A stretch of 64,000 bases of DNA from an uncultured Barnesiella sp. (GTDB taxonomy: Bacteria; Bacteroidota; Bacteroidia; Bacteroidales; Barnesiellaceae), in the NCBI GenBank assembly GCA_944320995.1, contig CALUJQ010000004.1, forward strand, positions 51,558 to 115,557. The letters are read 5' to 3'. Both the position numbers and the translations under genes were made by a program. The notes under the pieces are model-generated. The model was given only the letters and a program-made list of their open reading frames with translations. It was not told the DNA's origin and did not search any database. Positions 37,575-46,138 of this stretch are shown here, one piece after another (positions within the stretch are counted from its first letter, which is position 1; every line of letters starts with the position of its first letter).

Positions 37575-38750
37575 TTATTCGGCCGGCGATATGGTTGCAG
37601 CACGATCGAGGATATAGGACCCGAAACGATCGAGTTTGGCATCGCTGGTTCTTTGTTCCAACTGGTCGGACGGTACGCCATAAGATACCAACGCATCGTA
37701 AACTCGTTGGGCACGAGCTTTACGCAATTTGGCGTTGAAAGCCGCCGTACCGGTTTCGCTATCGGCATAGCCGGTAATCACATATTTTTGGTTTTTGTTG
37801 GCTTTAATAGCTTTGGCCACAGCTTTCAACACAACCCGGTCTTTCCCTTGCAGTTCCGAACTGTTGATATTGTAATAAACCGTAACGACAGGCGCCGGCT
37901 CCTCTACAACTTTCTCGGCCGGACGGTTTTTGCATGCGGCCAATTGTTGTTCGAGATCGGCAATCTTACGGTTCGCTTCGCGCAACTGAGCGACAAGCGC
38001 ATCACCTTCGGCATCGCTATATTTCCCGACAACGGGTGCCACAACCGGAATCTCCGGAGCATTCCAGCCACGATCCTTAAATTTATAGGTCACGCCTACC
38101 AAAGCCGACAAGGCTTTACCGTGATTTCCCTCTCCTGCCACAGTCGTTTCTAAAACGTCCATGCGGATATCCAAATTGATGGCCCAAGCATCACTCAAAC
38201 GGAAACGGTTCAGCAAGCCACCCCGTACGCCAAGATTAAAATGATCGGCTATGTTTCCATCGCCCGATACGGCAACTGGAAATCCCATACCCAAATATAA
38301 AACAGGAGAATATATACGTTCGCGATACCCACAGAACAAACTTGCCAAATCGCCCATTACATCGAGTGCCGGGATAACCAACGAATAGGACTGCTTATAA
38401 TAGGCATTATCAAACACCTCTCCTCCGATACCGTTGCCCCACAAGGCAGCGCCTTTCACTCCATAATAATCGGCACCCAGACGCAAACCGATAACGGGGG
38501 AGAACCATTTTTCTACATTAAGCCCGAATACAGGTGCTATCCGTTTCCCGAAATCGGCATGGCTGTCGAACTGGCCTAAACTAAAATCTACTCCACCTTC
38601 AAGTGAAATCATCCAATTGTCTTTAAAATCATTCAAGACAATTTCTTTGGAAGGTCCCGACTTTGCTTCCTCTTGGGAAGCCGCTGCAACTACCGACGGC
38701 ATTGCCACAAAAGCAGCCGCAAGAGAAATTGCAAATACAGTCTTCTTCAT
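37575..38750 (-). CDS. OmpA-family outer membrane protein
   Basis: A 391-residue outer membrane protein with a Sec signal (MKKTVFAISLAAAFVAMPSVVAAAS). Residues about 30-220 form an 8-strand-like beta barrel (NWMISLEGGVDFSLGQF, GLRLGADYYGVKG, ALSALVGVTYKF). A short coiled coil follows (GDALVAQLREANRKIADLEQQLAAC), then an OmpA C-terminal peptidoglycan-binding domain: VTVYYNINSSEL, VITGYADSETGT, LRKARAQRVYDALVSYG. Major-porin-like proteins of this type are abundant in Bacteroidales membranes. Monocistronic. No clear promoter in the 210 bases upstream. Confidence 0.93.
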   Translation of the reverse strand: MKKTVFAISLAAAFVAMPSVVAAASQEEAKSGPSKEIVLNDFKDNWMISLEGGVDFSLGQFDSHADFGKRIAPVFGLNVEKWFSPVIGLRLGADYYGVKGAALWGNGIGGEVFDNAYYKQSYSLVIPALDVMGDLASLFCGYRERIYSPVLYLGMGFPVAVSGDGNIADHFNLGVRGGLLNRFRLSDAWAINLDIRMDVLETTVAGEGNHGKALSALVGVTYKFKDRGWNAPEIPVVAPVVGKYSDAEGDALVAQLREANRKIADLEQQLAACKNRPAEKVVEEPAPVVTVYYNINSSELQGKDRVVLKAVAKAIKANKNQKYVITGYADSETGTAAFNAKLRKARAQRVYDALVSYGVPSDQLEQRTSDAKLDRFGSYILDRAATISPAE

Positions 38751-38894
38751 ACTTTTTATTTTTTATTCCTAACTAATATCGAAGTTCTATTCAAATACAA
38801 AAAAAATCGCATTTGCCTGATAGACCCAACTAAATTATCGGATAAAGGTATATGTTTTTTCTTTCTTGTCAAACAATTTTATTTAAAATTACAG

Positions 38895-38934
38895 CAGAAC
38901 CGCCTTCTTTTTTTTAAGAGAAACGGTCCTGCCG
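38895..38934 (-). terminator. Possible terminator of tkt
   Basis: On the minus strand GCAGGACCG pairs with CGGTTCTGC (one G-T pair) around a long A-rich loop, followed by TGTAATTTTA. It lies 27 bases past the tkt stop; the long loop makes it weak. Confidence 0.45.
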
Positions 38935-38960
38935 TATTTTTTTTGCAATTACTTCTATAA

Positions 38961-40994
38961 TTATTGCTTTATAAATGTCAAAATCTCATGAGCTATGTTA
39001 TCGGGTGTAAAGCCCAATTTTTCATCAAGGACCTTATATGGAGCTGAAAATCCGAAATGGTTCATGCCATATATCTTCCCTTTACTCCCCACCAATTGCA
39101 ATAAGGTCGAAGGTAAACCGGCTGTTAATCCGAACACAGGTTTATCACCCGGGATTACAGCGTCGCGATACGACTGCGGTTGATTCAAGAAAAGTCCGAT
39201 AGATGGAGCTGAAACGATTTGCACCCGGATCCCTTTCTCATGCAGCAACTCGGTTGCTCCCACCAAAGTAGAGACTTCCGAACCATTGGCCACCAGCACT
39301 ACATCGGGGTCCTCATCTTTCATCAACACATATGCCCCCTTCTCGGCCTGCAAAGCGTCTTGATAACGGCTTCCCGAGACCGACGGCAAATCGGGAATAT
39401 CTTGGCGGGAAAGAATCAAAGCCGTAGGCGTGTCTCTATTCTCCATCGCCAACTTCCAAGAGACAAGGGTCTCTGCACTGTCGGCCGGCCTCAACACCAA
39501 TACGCTATTCTTCCCACTATGATTTTTCAATTGCTCCATGAGCCGTATCTGGGCCTCCTGCTCCACCGGTTCGTGAGTAGGGCCATCTTCTCCTACCCTG
39601 AAAGCATCGTGGGTCCAAACATATTTCACCGGCAACTCCATCAATGCAGCCATACGTACCGCCGGTTTCATATAATCCGAAAAGACGAAGAAGGTTCCGC
39701 AAGCAGCGTGCATACCCCCATGCAACAAAAGACCGTTCATAATCGAAGCCATCGTCAACTCGGCGACTCCCGCATGTAAAAATGCCCCATGAAAATCGCC
39801 CTTGGTAAAGGCACTTGTCTTTTTCAGGAAAGCATCTGTTTTATCCGAATTCGCCAAATCGGCCGACGACACGACCATATTTTTCACATGCTCGGCCAAA
39901 TAAGACAAGACATTGGCCGAAGCGGTCCGTGTGGCACTATTGGGTTTATATTCAATCGACGAGAAATCAAGTTCGGGCAATTTACCGGCATAGAAATCAT
40001 GCAACTCGGCAGCCAATTCGGGATTTTCTTTTTCCCATGCAGCCTGTTCGGCTTTGCGGGCAGCAGCAATCTGCCTCAACTCCTCGGTCCTGCGGGTATA
40101 AAGTACAGCCGATTCGGGGAATATGGCAAACGGATTCTCCACATTTCCTCCCAAATTTTCTATGGTCTTCTCATACGAAGCTCCCGATTTGCTCAAAGGT
40201 TGCCCGTGCGTAGAACATTTTCCCTCAAATTTCTCGCCCGTTGCAGTGACACAGCCACGCCCCATAATGGTCTTCCCGATAATCAAAGTAGGGCGTTCGG
40301 TTTCCCGATTGGCCAATGCCAATGCTTCGTGGATAGCCACCGGGTCGTAACCATCTATTTCTATCACGTTCCAGTTCCACGCCCTGTATTTGGCCGCGGT
40401 ATCTTCGTCGCATACCTCTTTGGTGTCGGTCGAGAGTTGCACATCGTTGCTGTCGTAAAACATAATCAGGTTGTGCAATCCCAAAAATCCCGCCAAACGC
40501 CCGGCTCCTTGCGATATTTCCTCTTGAATGCCACCGTCCGAGATGTATGCATAAATCTTGTGGCTGCCCCACTCGCCGAAACGAGCCGCCATAAAACGCT
40601 CGGCAATCGCAGCGCCCACGGCCATCACATGTCCTTGTCCAAGAGGGCCCGAGGTATTTTCAACTCCGTGCATCACATCGACTTCGGGGTGGCCGGGGGT
40701 TACGCTACCCCATTGACGAAACGATTTCAGATCGTCCATCGTATAAAATCCCGACAGGGCCAAGACGCTATAAAGCATGGGCGACATGTGCCCGGGATCC
40801 AAAAAGAAGCGATCGCGATTGATCCATTTCGGATCGGCCGGATCGTACACTAAAAACTCGGAGTATAGCACATTGATAAAATCGGCTCCCCCCATAGCTC
40901 CTCCGGGGTGTCCCGACTTGGCTTTTTCAACCATCGCCGCCGCCAAGACTCTGATATTGTCGGCCGCTCTGTTCAACAAGTTCGTATCGTTCAT
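38961..40994 (-). CDS. tkt: Transketolase
   Basis: A 677-residue thiamine diphosphate enzyme that moves two-carbon units in the pentose phosphate pathway. The start at 40994 (MNDTNLLNRAADNIR) is preferred because the longer frame crosses the -7 box at 41009-41016. Family marks: SGHPGGAMGGADF near 25, GPLGQGHVMAVGAA near 105, the TPP motif GDGC... here SDGGIQEEISQGA, and the pyrimidine domain with THDAFRVGEDGPTHEPVEQ near 465. Length is standard. Single gene; ends about 210 bases before the OmpA gene on the same strand. Confidence 0.97.
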   Translation of the reverse strand: MNDTNLLNRAADNIRVLAAAMVEKAKSGHPGGAMGGADFINVLYSEFLVYDPADPKWINRDRFFLDPGHMSPMLYSVLALSGFYTMDDLKSFRQWGSVTPGHPEVDVMHGVENTSGPLGQGHVMAVGAAIAERFMAARFGEWGSHKIYAYISDGGIQEEISQGAGRLAGFLGLHNLIMFYDSNDVQLSTDTKEVCDEDTAAKYRAWNWNVIEIDGYDPVAIHEALALANRETERPTLIIGKTIMGRGCVTATGEKFEGKCSTHGQPLSKSGASYEKTIENLGGNVENPFAIFPESAVLYTRRTEELRQIAAARKAEQAAWEKENPELAAELHDFYAGKLPELDFSSIEYKPNSATRTASANVLSYLAEHVKNMVVSSADLANSDKTDAFLKKTSAFTKGDFHGAFLHAGVAELTMASIMNGLLLHGGMHAACGTFFVFSDYMKPAVRMAALMELPVKYVWTHDAFRVGEDGPTHEPVEQEAQIRLMEQLKNHSGKNSVLVLRPADSAETLVSWKLAMENRDTPTALILSRQDIPDLPSVSGSRYQDALQAEKGAYVLMKDEDPDVVLVANGSEVSTLVGATELLHEKGIRVQIVSAPSIGLFLNQPQSYRDAVIPGDKPVFGLTAGLPSTLLQLVGSKGKIYGMNHFGFSAPYKVLDEKLGFTPDNIAHEILTFIKQ

Positions 40995-41008
40995 GGAATT
41001 TTTTTTTA

Positions 41009-41038
41009 CAAAAATAATACAATTCATGAGTATTCAAA
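41009..41038 (-). promoter_or_regulatory. Promoter of tkt
   Basis: Minus strand TTTG (41038-41035), 18 bases, TATTTTTG (41016-41009), 15 bases before ATG 40994. It lies inside the longer open frame and so fixes the start. Confidence 0.7.
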
Positions 41039-41061
41039 CACAAATGCAGTCAAAAGTTCAC

Positions 41062-41105
41062 AAAAAAGGAAGAGGGTGTACCAGAATTTTGATACGCCCT
41101 CTTCC
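41062..41105 (-). terminator. Terminator of the MFS transporter gene
   Basis: Stem of 13 bp (41068-41080 with 41093-41105; one G-T pair), followed on the minus strand by six T. It lies 25 bases past the MFS stop and just upstream of the tkt promoter. Confidence 0.88.
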
Positions 41106-41130
41106 ACATCATATCATGTATGAAATTTGT

Positions 41131-42612
41131 CTATTCGGTAGGAATATCGGTATTGACATTCTTGCACCCGATCAATCCATAATACAACAGGTAAGCCAAC
41201 ATAGCGATTACCAACCAATAGCTGGCCAGATAACCGAAGCTGCCCGAAAGCAAATTCTGGATAAACGGCATTACACCGCCACCCACAACCATCGTCATGA
41301 ATATACCCGAAGCTTTGGCTGTATATTTGCCCAAGCCCTCGACGGCCAAATTGAAGATGCTACCCCACATTACCGACGTACACAGACCGCAAAATACGAG
41401 GAACAAAGCGCTGAGGGGGACCTTAGGCGTTTCGAGTGATTTCATCACCGTTTCGGAAGTCAAATTGGCTTCGGACAAGACCGCTGCATTTTGCTCGAAG
41501 AAGGCTTCGGAAGGTGCGGCTACAAAAGCCTCGGCCTCAACAGCGGGGATACCGGCATTTTCCAATATCTCGCAGGTTTTTTGTACCGGGTCATATACAA
41601 ACGAAGGTACATTGAAACCTACACTCTTCGGAGTGAAGATAGCAATCAAGGTAAGGACAAGGGCTACGGCCGAAACAGAAATCAACTGGGTGCGTGTCGA
41701 TACCTTACCACTAATCAAACTACTCAGGAACCGGCCTATCAGCATCAGCAACCAGTAGATAGCCACGATAGCTCCAGCGATTGCTGCGCCATTGACCAAG
41801 ATGCCAGCTCCTTTTGCACTCGTATCGGCCATAAAGAAGTTCAACTGGGCAGGAATACCTACCTCGATTCCTACGTACAAGAAAATGGCTATGACACCCA
41901 GCAACGTATGACGGAATGCGAGCGGACTATGTTCGAATTTCTCTTCTGCGGCCCCTTTCTTTGCCAAATGAGGTTCAGGGATAGCAATTGCCGAAATGAT
42001 GATAAACGATACGGCAAACACAGCCATAGCGATAAACAGCAACGGAGTTACATCGCTCATAGCTGTCTTATCGGTTACCGAGCCAATAAGCACACCTACA
42101 AAAAGAGGGGTGAGCGTGGCAGCAAGCGAATTGAGAGTACCTCCGGTCTGAATTAGCTGGTTACCCTTGTTTCCACCCCCTCCCAGCAGATTAAGCATGG
42201 GATTAACCACGGTATTGAGCATACATACACAGAACCCGCACACAAATGCGCCGAGCAAATAAATAATCAGATTTAGATATACAGCCTGTCCACCTACGGT
42301 AAAGAGGGTTGTATCGGCCCCGATGATACTCGACAAATACTGAATAAACAGGCCCACGAAACCTACGGCCATGGCGGTAAGCGCCGTCTTCTTATAGCCG
42401 ATTTTTACAAGCATCGTACCTGCGGGTATTCCCATAAACAGATATGCTAAAAAGTTCATCATGTTACCCATCATGCCAGCCCACGAATATTGGTTTCCCC
42501 AAATAAGGCCAAACGGAGCTGCCAGATTGGTTACAAAAGCAATCATTGCAAACAGAAACATCATTGCGACAATCGCAATAATTTTCCCATTGTTTTTCTG
42601 ATTTGTACTCAT
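41131..42612 (-). CDS. MFS transporter, sugar-type, with a long loop between late helices
   Basis: A 493-residue inner-membrane transporter with about 12 helices. The opening helices (AMIAFVTNLAAPFGLIWGN; AYLFMGIPAGTMLVKIGYKK) are those of the Bacteroidetes FucP/FHS-like group, which suggests a sugar-proton symporter. Residues about 327-399 form an unusual hydrophilic, Ala/Glu-rich insert (SFVYDPVQKTCEIL..., ETVMKSLETPKVP) between two helices; such loops are short in most MFS members. A promoter and an 18-bp element shared with the glycogen operon precede it. Substrate unknown, perhaps a glucose-type sugar given that shared element. Confidence 0.85.
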   Translation of the reverse strand: MSTNQKNNGKIIAIVAMMFLFAMIAFVTNLAAPFGLIWGNQYSWAGMMGNMMNFLAYLFMGIPAGTMLVKIGYKKTALTAMAVGFVGLFIQYLSSIIGADTTLFTVGGQAVYLNLIIYLLGAFVCGFCVCMLNTVVNPMLNLLGGGGNKGNQLIQTGGTLNSLAATLTPLFVGVLIGSVTDKTAMSDVTPLLFIAMAVFAVSFIIISAIAIPEPHLAKKGAAEEKFEHSPLAFRHTLLGVIAIFLYVGIEVGIPAQLNFFMADTSAKGAGILVNGAAIAGAIVAIYWLLMLIGRFLSSLISGKVSTRTQLISVSAVALVLTLIAIFTPKSVGFNVPSFVYDPVQKTCEILENAGIPAVEAEAFVAAPSEAFFEQNAAVLSEANLTSETVMKSLETPKVPLSALFLVFCGLCTSVMWGSIFNLAVEGLGKYTAKASGIFMTMVVGGGVMPFIQNLLSGSFGYLASYWLVIAMLAYLLYYGLIGCKNVNTDIPTE

Positions 42613-42714
42613 TTTATTTATAAGATTTTTAATTAATGAAATATGTGTGTTTTTATTTTATCATCAATTTATATATACATTAAATTCATGGCACTTAAAA
42701 GCATAAATTAAAGA

Positions 42715-42722
42715 CAAAAGTA
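42715..42722 (-). promoter_or_regulatory. -7 box for the MFS transporter
   Basis: Minus-strand TACTTTTG matches TAnnTTTG exactly, about 103 bases before the start. The -33 tetramer is absent, as for activator-dependent promoters. Confidence 0.55.
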
Positions 42723-42746
42723 ATGCTTATTATTTATCAATGGCTA

Positions 42747-42764
42747 CGAAAAAGGCATGTTTTT
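42747..42764 (-). promoter_or_regulatory. 18-bp element shared with the glycogen operon promoter (copy 2)
   Basis: CGAAAAAGGCATGTTTTT, identical to 25331-25348. From the -7 box it is 24 bases away, against 35 at the glycogen operon: a difference of 11, about one helical turn. Confidence 0.45.
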
Positions 42765-42825
42765 GAGCATAAAAGCCCGGAATTGCGCCCTCATACCCTT
42801 TCGCCTCTACCATTTATTCTACCGG

Positions 42826-43497
42826 TCAATAGGCTCTTTCTCCGAATATCGAGGTCCCGATGCGCACCAATGTACTGCCATGGCGCAAGGCCGACCGGTA
42901 ATCGTGCGACATACCCATAGACAGTTCGACGAATGCTTCCGGATCGACTGCCCCCGATTCCTTCACCGCATCAAACAACTGCTTCAATTCAGCGAACTCC
43001 CGGTCTATACGATTTTCATCATCGGTCAGAGTAGCCATACCCATCAACCCGCACACCCGCACATGGGGATACTCCACCAGCGGGTTGCCCGCCAGCCAAT
43101 CCCGGCACGAACCGGGGGTAAATCCATATTTGCTCTCCTCTTGCGCCACATGTATTTCGAGCAGGCAATCGACTGTGCGACCGCATTTGGCAGCCTCGTT
43201 GTTGATTACCGACAGGAGTTTCTCGCTGTCCACACTGTGAATGAGCGAAATGAAAGGCACGATATACTTCACCTTGTTGGTTTGCAGATGCCCGATAAAA
43301 TGCCAAGCAATGTCTTTGGGCAAGGTCTCGTATTTCGTCACAAGTTCTTGTACACGGCTCTCCCCGAAGATGCGCTGTCCGGCCTCATAAGCCTCCATCA
43401 AGGCCTCGGCGGGGTGAAACTTCGAGACCGCCACCAACCGGGCCCCGGCAGGGAGTTCCCGGGCGATTTGCTCAATATGTCGGGCTATTTCATTCAT
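42826..43497 (-). CDS. YggS family pyridoxal phosphate homeostasis protein
   Basis: A 223-residue TIM-barrel PLP-binding protein of the YggS/PROSC family that controls free PLP. The Schiff-base lysine sits in LVAVSKFHPAEAL (K26). Other marks are FGESRVQELVTKYE, WHFIGHLQTNKVKYI, and SMGMSHDYRSALRHGSTLVRIGTSIFGER at the end. Its start overlaps the DUF4494 gene by four bases (ATGA), so the two are translationally coupled, a pairing common in Bacteroidetes. Confidence 0.95.
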   Translation of the reverse strand: MNEIARHIEQIARELPAGARLVAVSKFHPAEALMEAYEAGQRIFGESRVQELVTKYETLPKDIAWHFIGHLQTNKVKYIVPFISLIHSVDSEKLLSVINNEAAKCGRTVDCLLEIHVAQEESKYGFTPGSCRDWLAGNPLVEYPHVRVCGLMGMATLTDDENRIDREFAELKQLFDAVKESGAVDPEAFVELSMGMSHDYRSALRHGSTLVRIGTSIFGERAY

Positions 43498-43958
43498 ACT
43501 TGCGGACGGTCTTCTTCGGACGATTTTGCCTCGGGATTAAATGGATAGACATCCATCAACGGGGTTTCGGTAATCGAAACGATTACCCAATCGGCCATGG
43601 TTCCCTTCATTCCCGCCACCAAATTTTTCAAAGCGGTTTCAAAATCGGCAGCCTGCACCAGCATGTACGAGGCGGTACGTTTCTCCATACCGCTCTTCTC
43701 GTCGAGTGTAATGAAATTGAGTTTACACTTGTACCAACGGTCGCCCGTTTCGTCGAAAAAAAGTTCGCTGAAATTGGCTCGCTTCACGGCCGACACCGAA
43801 AACTCACCCGAAATAAAAGGCGATACCTCTTCGATGATGCGGGCCTCGGCCTCGGTAAAGGATAGGGCATCGACGAGATAGGGTTCTGTCACTTTTTTCT
43901 GCATGCCGTTTTCCAGCATCTTATCGTATTTGACTCTGCATTCAAACCAGTTTGCCAT
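43494..43958 (-). CDS. DUF4494 domain protein
   Basis: A 154-residue cytosolic protein of unknown function that is conserved across Bacteroidetes. It opens with WFECRVKYDKMLENGMQKKV and carries DALSFTEAEARIIEE, FFDETGDRWYKCKLNFITLDEKSG and LKNLVAGMKGTMADWVIVSI, matching my memory of the DUF4494 family. Alternating strands suggest an alpha+beta fold. It precedes yggS in a coupled operon, which hints at a link to PLP or amino acid metabolism, nothing more. Confidence 0.85.
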   Translation of the reverse strand: MANWFECRVKYDKMLENGMQKKVTEPYLVDALSFTEAEARIIEEVSPFISGEFSVSAVKRANFSELFFDETGDRWYKCKLNFITLDEKSGMEKRTASYMLVQAADFETALKNLVAGMKGTMADWVIVSITETPLMDVYPFNPEAKSSEEDRPQV

Positions 43959-43973
43959 ATATCTTTTTCTTTC

Positions 43974-44001
43974 AAAAAAGAAGGTGCCTGACGCACCCTC
44001 T
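43974..44001 (-). terminator. Terminator of the guanine deaminase-like gene
   Basis: GGTGC (43983-43987) with GCACC (43993-43997), extended by AG/CT pairs with one mismatch, followed on the minus strand by TTTTTTG. It lies 6 bases past the stop. Confidence 0.78.
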
Positions 44002-44006
44002 GTTAG

Positions 44007-44477
44007 TCAATATTCTATTTTATCGCTTTTGTTTTCCCATTTCTCAAACGCCTTGATCGCTTCGTCGCGCATCATCGGCATAATTTTCAAATGACGCTTC
44101 TCCATCGGGAGGGCCAACTCGTCGTAAATAAAAGAGTCGTCGAAACCGATAGCCTTGGCATCGGCCTTGGTATTGCCGTAATAGACCCGATCGAGATGTG
44201 CCCAATAAATAGCCCCCATGCACATGGGGCAGGGCTCGCACGAAGTATATATTTCGCAACCGCTCAAATCAAACGTACCCAATACCCGAGCCGCCTCGCG
44301 TATAGCATTCACCTCGGCATGCGCCGTGGGATCGTTCGAAGCCGTCACCCGATTGGCTCCCCGGGCGACGATTTTTCCATCTTTCACAATGACAGCACCG
44401 AAAGGGCCGCCGTCGTGGTCTATATTATCGAGCGACAGTTCTATGGCGTCGCGCATAAACGATTCTTTTCCACACAT
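44007..44477 (-). CDS. guaD: Cytidine/guanine deaminase family protein, guanine deaminase-like
   Basis: A 156-residue zinc deaminase, with active-site HAEVNAIREAA (H53, E55) and the zinc-cysteine pair SCEPCPMCMGAIYWAH (C83, C86). The surrounding text (NIDHDGGPFGAVIVKDGKI and YYGNTKADAKAIGFDD) is close to Bacillus guanine deaminases, which turn guanine into xanthine; tRNA adenosine deaminase (TadA) is the main alternative but its extra loops differ. A second start at MRDAIEL (7 codons in) is possible. Single gene. Confidence 0.85.
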   Translation of the reverse strand: MCGKESFMRDAIELSLDNIDHDGGPFGAVIVKDGKIVARGANRVTASNDPTAHAEVNAIREAARVLGTFDLSGCEIYTSCEPCPMCMGAIYWAHLDRVYYGNTKADAKAIGFDDSFIYDELALPMEKRHLKIMPMMRDEAIKAFEKWENKSDKIEY

Positions 44478-44564
44478 ATTCTATCTTATTTAATTATTAA
44501 AAATTTAATGATGTCGAACAGAGGGAATAATCCCATTCCCGCTCCCGACCGGACTTGACCTTTG

Positions 44565-44572
44565 CAAAGATA
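44565..44572 (-). promoter_or_regulatory. -7 box for the guanine deaminase-like gene
   Basis: Minus-strand TATCTTTG, exact match, about 88 bases before the start. It is part of the self-complementary CTTTGCAAAG. Confidence 0.5.
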
Positions 44573-44623
44573 TAAAAACAGATTCAACGAACTAACAACT
44601 CTTTTAAAAAGAACGATTCCCTT

Positions 44624-45229
44624 TTAAGTATCTTTCAAACTTTCATTCACCTCATCGATATATCCGAGCAGCTCTTCCCGACCCGTTCCTTTCTCCGACG
44701 ACGTGGTAAAAATAGGAGGCAACTCCTCCCATGTTTCATGCAAAACTTCTTTGTAATGATCGATGTTTCCCTTCAACACCATAGGGCCTATCTTATCGAT
44801 TTTGGTAAAGACAATGGCAAAAGGCACACCGTTCTCGCCCAACCACTCCATAAATTCGAGGTCTATTTTCTGGGGAGCATGCCTACAATCGAGCAGCACA
44901 AACAGGCAGGTCATTTCGGAGCGATAGAGTACATAATCCTCGATCATCTTCCGCAGCATCTCGCGGCTCTCTTTGCCCCGACGGGCATACCCGTAACCGG
45001 GCAAATCGACCAAGTACCAACTGTCATTAATGAGGAAGTGGTTGATAAGCATCGTTTTTCCCGGCGTGGCCGAGGTCATGGCCAGCCCCTTCTGGCGGGT
45101 GAGCATGTTGATGAGCGACGATTTTCCCACATTGGAGCGTCCGATGAAAGCATACTCGGGCAACCGATGTGCCGGGCAATCTTTCACTTGGCTGTTGCTT
45201 ATGACAAATCGAGCTTTCTTTATCTCCAT
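44624..45229 (-). CDS. engB: Ribosome biogenesis GTPase EngB/YsxC
   Basis: A 201-residue GTPase required for 50S assembly. ATG 45229 ([11 protein letters not shown]) is preferred over a TTG five codons upstream because it lies about 20 bases after the likely transcription start. G1 [12 protein letters not shown]2 TPGKT, G3 DLPGYG, G4 TKID, G5 TSS are all visible in order. Length is typical. It diverges from recR, and ends 147 bases from the deaminase start. Confidence 0.97.
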   Translation of the reverse strand: MEIKKARFVISNSQVKDCPAHRLPEYAFIGRSNVGKSSLINMLTRQKGLAMTSATPGKTMLINHFLINDSWYLVDLPGYGYARRGKESREMLRKMIEDYVLYRSEMTCLFVLLDCRHAPQKIDLEFMEWLGENGVPFAIVFTKIDKIGPMVLKGNIDHYKEVLHETWEELPPIFTTSSEKGTGREELLGYIDEVNESLKDT

Positions 45230-45257
45230 ATCTTCTATTTTCAATTTCTACCACCGA

Positions 45258-45265
45258 CAAATATA
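45258..45265 (-). promoter_or_regulatory. -7 box for engB
   Basis: Minus-strand TATATTTG, exact TAnnTTTG match, 28 bases before ATG 45229. Confidence 0.5.
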
Positions 45266-45381
45266 CTTCTTTTTCCAGAAACACCTACACATTCGACCTC
45301 GATTCCTTGCTACGTACTTCAAAAGAGCCTTTCCCGAAACAGATTCCTCCCATTTTTCTGGCATATTCCACCCATATTTTT

Positions 45382-45389
45382 TATTTTTG
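45382..45389 (+). promoter_or_regulatory. -7 box for recR
   Basis: TATTTTTG, exact match, with TCTG 21 bases upstream as a weak -33. Predicted leader about 60 bases before ATG 45458. Confidence 0.5.
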
Positions 45390-45457
45390 CCGGGCAACCG
45401 GAAAGGCTCGAAACACCCCGCCGCCCGATCGATTGCCACGAAAGGGAATACAGTTTT

Positions 45458-46081
45458 ATGGATCAACAATACTCTTCGATTCTTCTCGAAAACGCCGTCA
45501 ACGAATTTGCCAAACTGCCGGGTATCGGCCGCAAAACCGCCCTGCGGTTGGTCCTGCATCTGCTCCGTCAGGAGGAGGGCGAAGCCGAGAAATTCGGGAA
45601 TACCATCATCAAGTTGTGCAAGGAGATCAAGCACTGCCATGTGTGCCACAACATATCCGACACCGACACTTGCGCCATTTGCAGCGACCCGTCGCGCGAT
45701 GCCTCGACCTTGTGCGTGGTCGAAAATGTAAAAGAGGTAATGGTGGTCGAGAACACCCGCCAGTTCCACGGCCTTTACCACGTATTGGGCGGGGTCATCT
45801 CGCCTATGGACGGTATCGGGCCGGCCGATCTCGAAATCGAGAGTCTAGTCGATCGAGTAGCCGCCGGAGGTGTCAAAGAGGTGATTTTGGCTTTGAGCGC
45901 CACCATGGAGGGCGACACGACCAACTTTTACATCTTCCGCAAACTGGCTCCCTTCGACGTAAAGATTACGATTATAGCCCGGGGGGTATCGGTCGGCGGG
46001 GAATTGGAATACACCGACGAAATCACCCTCGGCCGCTCGATTCTCAACCGCACATTATTCAGCGAAAGTTTCAAAGGATAA
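45458..46081 (+). CDS. recR: Recombination mediator RecR
   Basis: A 207-residue DNA repair protein that works with RecF/RecO to load RecA. A longer upstream frame exists, but ATG 45458 gives the conserved start [23 protein letters not shown]. The helix-hairpin-helix ([12 protein letters not shown]), the zinc finger [16 protein letters not shown] (four Cys), and the Toprim domain ([32 protein letters not shown]) are complete. First gene of a likely recR-GT2-GNAT unit. Confidence 0.97.
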   Translation: MDQQYSSILLENAVNEFAKLPGIGRKTALRLVLHLLRQEEGEAEKFGNTIIKLCKEIKHCHVCHNISDTDTCAICSDPSRDASTLCVVENVKEVMVVENTRQFHGLYHVLGGVISPMDGIGPADLEIESLVDRVAAGGVKEVILALSATMEGDTTNFYIFRKLAPFDVKITIIARGVSVGGELEYTDEITLGRSILNRTLFSESFKG

Positions 46082-46138
46082 GATATACTATTTCTACCGT
46101 ACGGGCGTTATACATTATATAATAGAAAGGACTCTCTC

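Noticed and set aside
44738..45457. Upstream extension of the recR frame by 240 codons
   Set aside because: It runs antisense through engB and across both promoters; the conserved RecR start is at 45458.
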